A stretch of 8,462 bases of DNA from Bacillota bacterium (lineage in GTDB: Bacteria > Bacillota > UBA4882 > UBA10575). The stretch is taken from positions 7,535 through 15,996 of the forward strand of contig DOID01000158.1 in the NCBI GenBank assembly GCA_003511465.1. The letters are read 5' to 3'. The notes under the pieces are model-generated. The model saw only the letters and a list, made by a program, of their open reading frames with translations. It was not told the origin of the DNA and did no database searches. The position numbers and the translations under genes were made by a program. Shown in pieces: positions 5,301 through 8,462 of the stretch; position 1 is the first letter of the stretch; every line of letters begins with the position of its first letter.

Positions 5301-7268
5301 ATGATTACAACTGTTGCCAACACAATTCGAGGTCTAGCAGCGGATATGGTGGAAAAGGCCAACTCCGGCCATCCGGGCATGCCGCTGGGAACTGCCGATA
5401 TTGCTGCCGTGCTGTATTCGGAAGTCCTAAAGCACGACCCAAAAGCCCCAGAATGGCCGGATCGAGATCGTTTCGTCCTCTCCGCCGGACATGGTTCCAC
5501 CTTACTTTATAGTGTACTCCACTTGACCGGTTACGACCTACCGATGGAAGAACTTAAGCGTTTTCGCCAACTCAACTCCAAAACCCCTGGTCATCCTGAG
5601 TTTTGGGAAGTTCCTGGCATTGAAACCACCACGGGTCCCCTGGGTCAAGGTATTGCCAACGCTGTTGGCATGGCACTCGCGGAAAGAATGCTCGCCGCCA
5701 AGTTTAATCGGCCGGAACACGAGATCGTCGACCATTATACTTACGCCATCGCAGGTGATGGGTGTCTAATGGAAGGAGTTTCTTCCGAAGCTTGCTCTTT
5801 GGCCGGTGACTTGAAACTCGGAAAACTTATCGTCTTTTATGATGATAATGAGATCTCTATTGAGGGTTCAACTGATCTGGCCTTTAGAGAAAACGTAGCC
5901 AAAAGGTACGACGCCTACGGATGGCAGGTCTTATCTATTGACGGCCATGATCAGGAACAAATTCTTAAAGCACTAGAAGAGGCGAAAGCCGATACCATCC
6001 GGCCTACGCTGATCATCGCCGAGACTGAGATCGGACATGGCTGTCCTCTGGCCGGTGACGCAAAAGTTCACGGTGCCCCGCTGGGAAAAGAAAACCTAAC
6101 CGCTTTAAAGAAAACCTTTTGTTTACCCGATGAAGACTTCCACGTTTCTGAGGAAGTTTATACCTTCTTTAAGGAAAAACAAATCCAGTGGTCGAAGCTG
6201 CGCCAAAACTGGGAAGACCGTTTCGAGGCTTGGTCTACCGCTTATCCTGAGTTAAGAGCAGACTGGGACCGGATCATGGGGCGGGAATTACCAGCCGATC
6301 TGGAAGCAGCCCTACCCCAGTATGAAGTGGGTACTGCCTTTGCCACCCGTGATACCGGCGGTAAAGTCTTAGCTGCCTTATCCTCTAAGCTTCCCGAATT
6401 AGTCGGTGGTTCCGCTGATCTTTCTCCCTCGACCAAAACTTATGTGGCTGGTGCTGGTGATGTCGGCAATGGTGAATTCGCCGGGAAAAACCTCCACTTT
6501 GGAGTGAGAGAACACGGGATGGGTTCCATTTTAAACGGAATGTCAGTCCACGGAGGCTTCCGTGTCTATGGTTCCACCTTCTTCGTTTTCTCCGATTATA
6601 TGCGTCCCACCATCCGGCTGGCAGCCTTGATGAAACAACCGGTCATTTATGTTTTTACCCATGATTCTTTCTATGTGGGAGAAGACGGACCGACCCACCA
6701 GCCGGTAGAACACGCCGAAGCCTTACGGGTTATTCCCGGACTCCATACCGTTCGTCCGGCCGACGCTAACGAGACGGCCTGGGCGTGGCTAGCCGCCCTG
6801 CGCCGGACCGACGGGCCCACCGCCCTACTTTTAACCCGCCAAAAAGTACCTACCCTACCCGGAACCAATCTTGAAGGTTTCATGCGAGGTGGCTATGTCC
6901 TTAGTGAACCGGAAGGCGGATCTGACTTAGTCATCATTGCGACTGGGAGCGAGGTCTCCTTGGCGCTGGCTGCTGCCGAAAAACTAGCTACGTTTGGGAA
7001 AAAAGCCCGTGTTGTCTCCATGCCTTGCCGGGAAGCCTTTTTAGCGCAAGATCCGTCCTACATCAGTAGTGTGTTAGGACCCGACCTTCCACGGGTAGCC
7101 ATCGAAGCCGGTGTCAGTAGCGGTTGGTATCGGCTGACCGGTCCCTTGGGCTTAGTAATCGCCCTCGATCAATTCGGGGTCAGCGCCCCTGATCGTGACT
7201 TGCAAAAACTATTTGGGTTTACTCCTGATGCCGTCGTGGATCGAATCAAATCCTTCTTCAAGTGGTAA
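5301..7268 (+). CDS. tkt: Transketolase
   Basis: Thiamine diphosphate-dependent enzyme of the non-oxidative pentose phosphate pathway. It moves two-carbon ketol units between sugar phosphates and acts in the cytoplasm as a homodimer. The protein has 655 residues, the full length for the bacterial family. Visible motifs are the N-terminal ANSGHPGMPLG (H24), LSAGHGS, the cofactor motif GDGCLMEG (152-159) with the downstream YDDNEISIEG, HGAPLGKE, the catalytic glutamate E404 in VREHGMG, and the transketolase signature THDSFYVGEDGPTHQPVE at about 453-470. The C-terminal domain begins around 525. All cofactor and substrate residues I looked for are present. It is a single-piece gene, not the split form used by many archaea and some anaerobes, and it ends in a strong terminator. 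Confidence 0.97.
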   Translation: MITTVANTIRGLAADMVEKANSGHPGMPLGTADIAAVLYSEVLKHDPKAPEWPDRDRFVLSAGHGSTLLYSVLHLTGYDLPMEELKRFRQLNSKTPGHPEFWEVPGIETTTGPLGQGIANAVGMALAERMLAAKFNRPEHEIVDHYTYAIAGDGCLMEGVSSEACSLAGDLKLGKLIVFYDDNEISIEGSTDLAFRENVAKRYDAYGWQVLSIDGHDQEQILKALEEAKADTIRPTLIIAETEIGHGCPLAGDAKVHGAPLGKENLTALKKTFCLPDEDFHVSEEVYTFFKEKQIQWSKLRQNWEDRFEAWSTAYPELRADWDRIMGRELPADLEAALPQYEVGTAFATRDTGGKVLAALSSKLPELVGGSADLSPSTKTYVAGAGDVGNGEFAGKNLHFGVREHGMGSILNGMSVHGGFRVYGSTFFVFSDYMRPTIRLAALMKQPVIYVFTHDSFYVGEDGPTHQPVEHAEALRVIPGLHTVRPADANETAWAWLAALRRTDGPTALLLTRQKVPTLPGTNLEGFMRGGYVLSEPEGGSDLVIIATGSEVSLALAAAEKLATFGKKARVVSMPCREAFLAQDPSYISSVLGPDLPRVAIEAGVSSGWYRLTGPLGLVIALDQFGVSAPDRDLQKLFGFTPDAVVDRIKSFFKW

Positions 7269-7280
7269 CTTGGTATTAAT

Positions 7281-7320
7281 AAAAGAACCTGGGTTCTTCC
7301 CAGGTTCTTCTTTTCTGTTT
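7281..7320 (+). terminator. Intrinsic terminator after transketolase
   Basis: AAGAACCTGGG (7283-7293) and CCCAGGTTCTT (7299-7309) form a perfect 11-bp stem with a 5-nt loop, followed by CTTTTCTGTTT. It begins 15 bases after the stop codon and separates tkt from the CHR transporter genes. Confidence 0.9.
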
Positions 7321-7352
7321 GGGACTAGTATTATATGGAGGTGCAGTAGTTT

Positions 7353-7925
7353 ATGCCGCAAAAATCGCGTCTTTTCGACCTATTTTTCACCTTTTTTAAA
7401 ATAGGTGCCTTTACCTTCGGCGGCGGTTATGCCATGTTACCCCTTATTCAACGGGAAGTAATTGAAACCCACCACTGGTTAAGCTCGGATGAATTTATCG
7501 AATTAATCGCCATCGCCGAGATCACACCAGGACCGGTGGCCATTAATACCGCTACTTTTGTCGGCTATCGGACCGCTGGCGTGCTCGGTGCCTTCATGGC
7601 CACCCTGGGTGTGGTTCTCCCTTCCTTCTCGATCATCTTATTAATCGCCCTTTTTTTTCCGCGTATTGCTTCCCACCCTGTCACGCAACGGATGTTCTAT
7701 GGAATTCGACCCGCGGTGGTCGCTTTAATCGGTTCTGCGATTTATAAACTAGGCAAAAATGTTTTGGTCAATGGTTTTAGCTATTTTGTTGCCCTGGTTG
7801 TCTTCCTTGATCAGCTCCTCATGGGGATCCCCCCGATTCCCATGATTCTCTTCGCCGCCGCTGCCGGTGTCCTCGATCACTATGTAAACAGCGACCACAA
7901 CGCCATTAACCGTTTTTTGCGTTAA
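7353..7925 (+). CDS. chrA: Short CHR-family (chromate-type) transporter, first copy
   Basis: Membrane protein of the CHR superfamily, whose known members export chromate. It has a single CHR domain of 190 residues, the short type, which normally works with a second short CHR protein. The family signatures are clear: FKIGAFTFGGGYAMLPLIQ at about 15-33, then EITPGPVAINTATFVGY and LGVVLPSF, followed by further hydrophobic segments. The ATG follows GGAGGTG (7337-7343) with nine bases between. A -10-like TATTAT at 7329-7334 sits just after the tkt terminator, but no -35 was found. The second CHR gene starts 43 nt later, so the two probably form one operon and one heterodimer. No chromate-responsive regulator gene is present in the window, and the natural substrate may not be chromate. 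Confidence 0.9.
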   Translation: MPQKSRLFDLFFTFFKIGAFTFGGGYAMLPLIQREVIETHHWLSSDEFIELIAIAEITPGPVAINTATFVGYRTAGVLGAFMATLGVVLPSFSIILLIALFFPRIASHPVTQRMFYGIRPAVVALIGSAIYKLGKNVLVNGFSYFVALVVFLDQLLMGIPPIPMILFAAAAGVLDHYVNSDHNAINRFLR

Positions 7926-7968
7926 CCTTTGATTTAAAGCTTAAATAGACTTGGGAGGCGATGTACTA

Positions 7969-8462
7969 ATGTCGATTATCGGCAAACTATTTTTCACTTT
8001 TTTTAAAATAGGCGCTTTTACCTTTGGCGGTGGTTATGCCATGATTCCTTTAATCCAGGACGAGGTGATCAATAATCATCAGTGGTTAACCTTGAATGAA
8101 TTTTTAGAAGTGATCGCCATCGCCGAAATGACACCGGGCCCGGTGGCGATCAATACCGCCACTTTTGTCGGTTACCGAACCGCCGGAGTGTTAGGATCTA
8201 CCTTTGCCACCTTAGGGGTGGTGCTCCCTTCTTTCGTAATTATTCTCCTGATTGCCAGCCTCTTCAAGAATTTGTCCAAATCACCCTGGACAAAAGCAGT
8301 TTTTACCGGAGTCAAACCGGCGGTCATTGGGTTAATTGGCATTGCCCTGTGGAGTCTAGGGAAGGTTACCTTAATCGATTACAAAACGGTCCTCATCTTT
8401 TTAGGCGCACTTATTTTCCTGATTAAAGCTCATTTACACCCCATTGCGGTCATTATCTTATC
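7969..8462 (+). CDS. chrA: Short CHR-family (chromate-type) transporter, second copy (3' end missing)
   Basis: Begins at the ATG at 7969 behind GGGAGGCG (7953-7960). An earlier ATG at 7961 runs into a stop after two codons. The frame stays open to the window edge, giving about 164 residues of an expected 180-190. It carries the same signatures as its neighbour: FKIGAFTFGGGYAMIPLIQ, AEMTPGPVAINTATFVGY and LGVVLPSF, and it continues through several hydrophobic segments. It is a tandem paralogue, about 83% identical to the first copy over the first 90 aligned residues by hand count and far less similar after that. With the first copy it should form the usual paired short-CHR transporter. Confidence 0.9.
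   Translation, partial: MSIIGKLFFTFFKIGAFTFGGGYAMIPLIQDEVINNHQWLTLNEFLEVIAIAEMTPGPVAINTATFVGYRTAGVLGSTFATLGVVLPSFVIILLIASLFKNLSKSPWTKAVFTGVKPAVIGLIGIALWSLGKVTLIDYKTVLIFLGALIFLIKAHLHPIAVIIL

Noticed and set aside
7195..7404. Plus-strand frame of 69 codons between transketolase and the first CHR gene
   Set aside because: It runs through the terminator hairpin, overlaps both real genes and shows no motif.

Overview
The window looks like a chromosomal segment of a Bacillota (Firmicutes) bacterium, probably an anaerobic, Clostridia-like or deeper lineage. The evidence is strong AGGAGG-type ribosome binding sites, sigma-A-like promoters, many LysM proteins (including one that resembles a spore-coat protein), a rubredoxin-domain protein next to a MarR regulator, and paired short CHR-type transporters. 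The genus cannot be named from the sequence. No mobile element, CRISPR array, rRNA or tRNA was found.

Left part (1-2433, + strand): the 3' portion of a cell-wall endopeptidase gene (LysM, G5 and M23 domains), then a 240-bp intergenic region built from repeated stem-loop units, then the branched-chain amino acid exporter pair azlC-azlD. The last repeat fragment supplies the apparent start codons of azlC.

Middle part (2430-4107, - strand): a LysM protein with a proline/cysteine-rich middle and an arginine-rich tail ends in a perfect 15-bp terminator hairpin. Just downstream on the same strand is a sigma-A-like promoter with a palindrome lying over it. It drives a MarR regulator carrying a C-x2-C-x3-H-x3-C tail, followed 14 nt later by a rubredoxin-like protein. 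The rubredoxin gene converges on azlD, and the two stop codons share TTAA.

Right part (4108-8462, + strand): an RluA-family pseudouridine synthase with its own extended -10 promoter, a complete transketolase with a clear terminator, and two tandem short CHR (chromate-type) transporters. The second transporter is cut by the window end.

Most genes are ordinary housekeeping or transport genes. The parts that deserve a second look are the covarying stem-loop repeat upstream of azlC, the MarR/rubredoxin pair that may form a redox or metal-responsive unit, the mis-startable MarR reading frame, and the uneven divergence of the tandem CHR genes.
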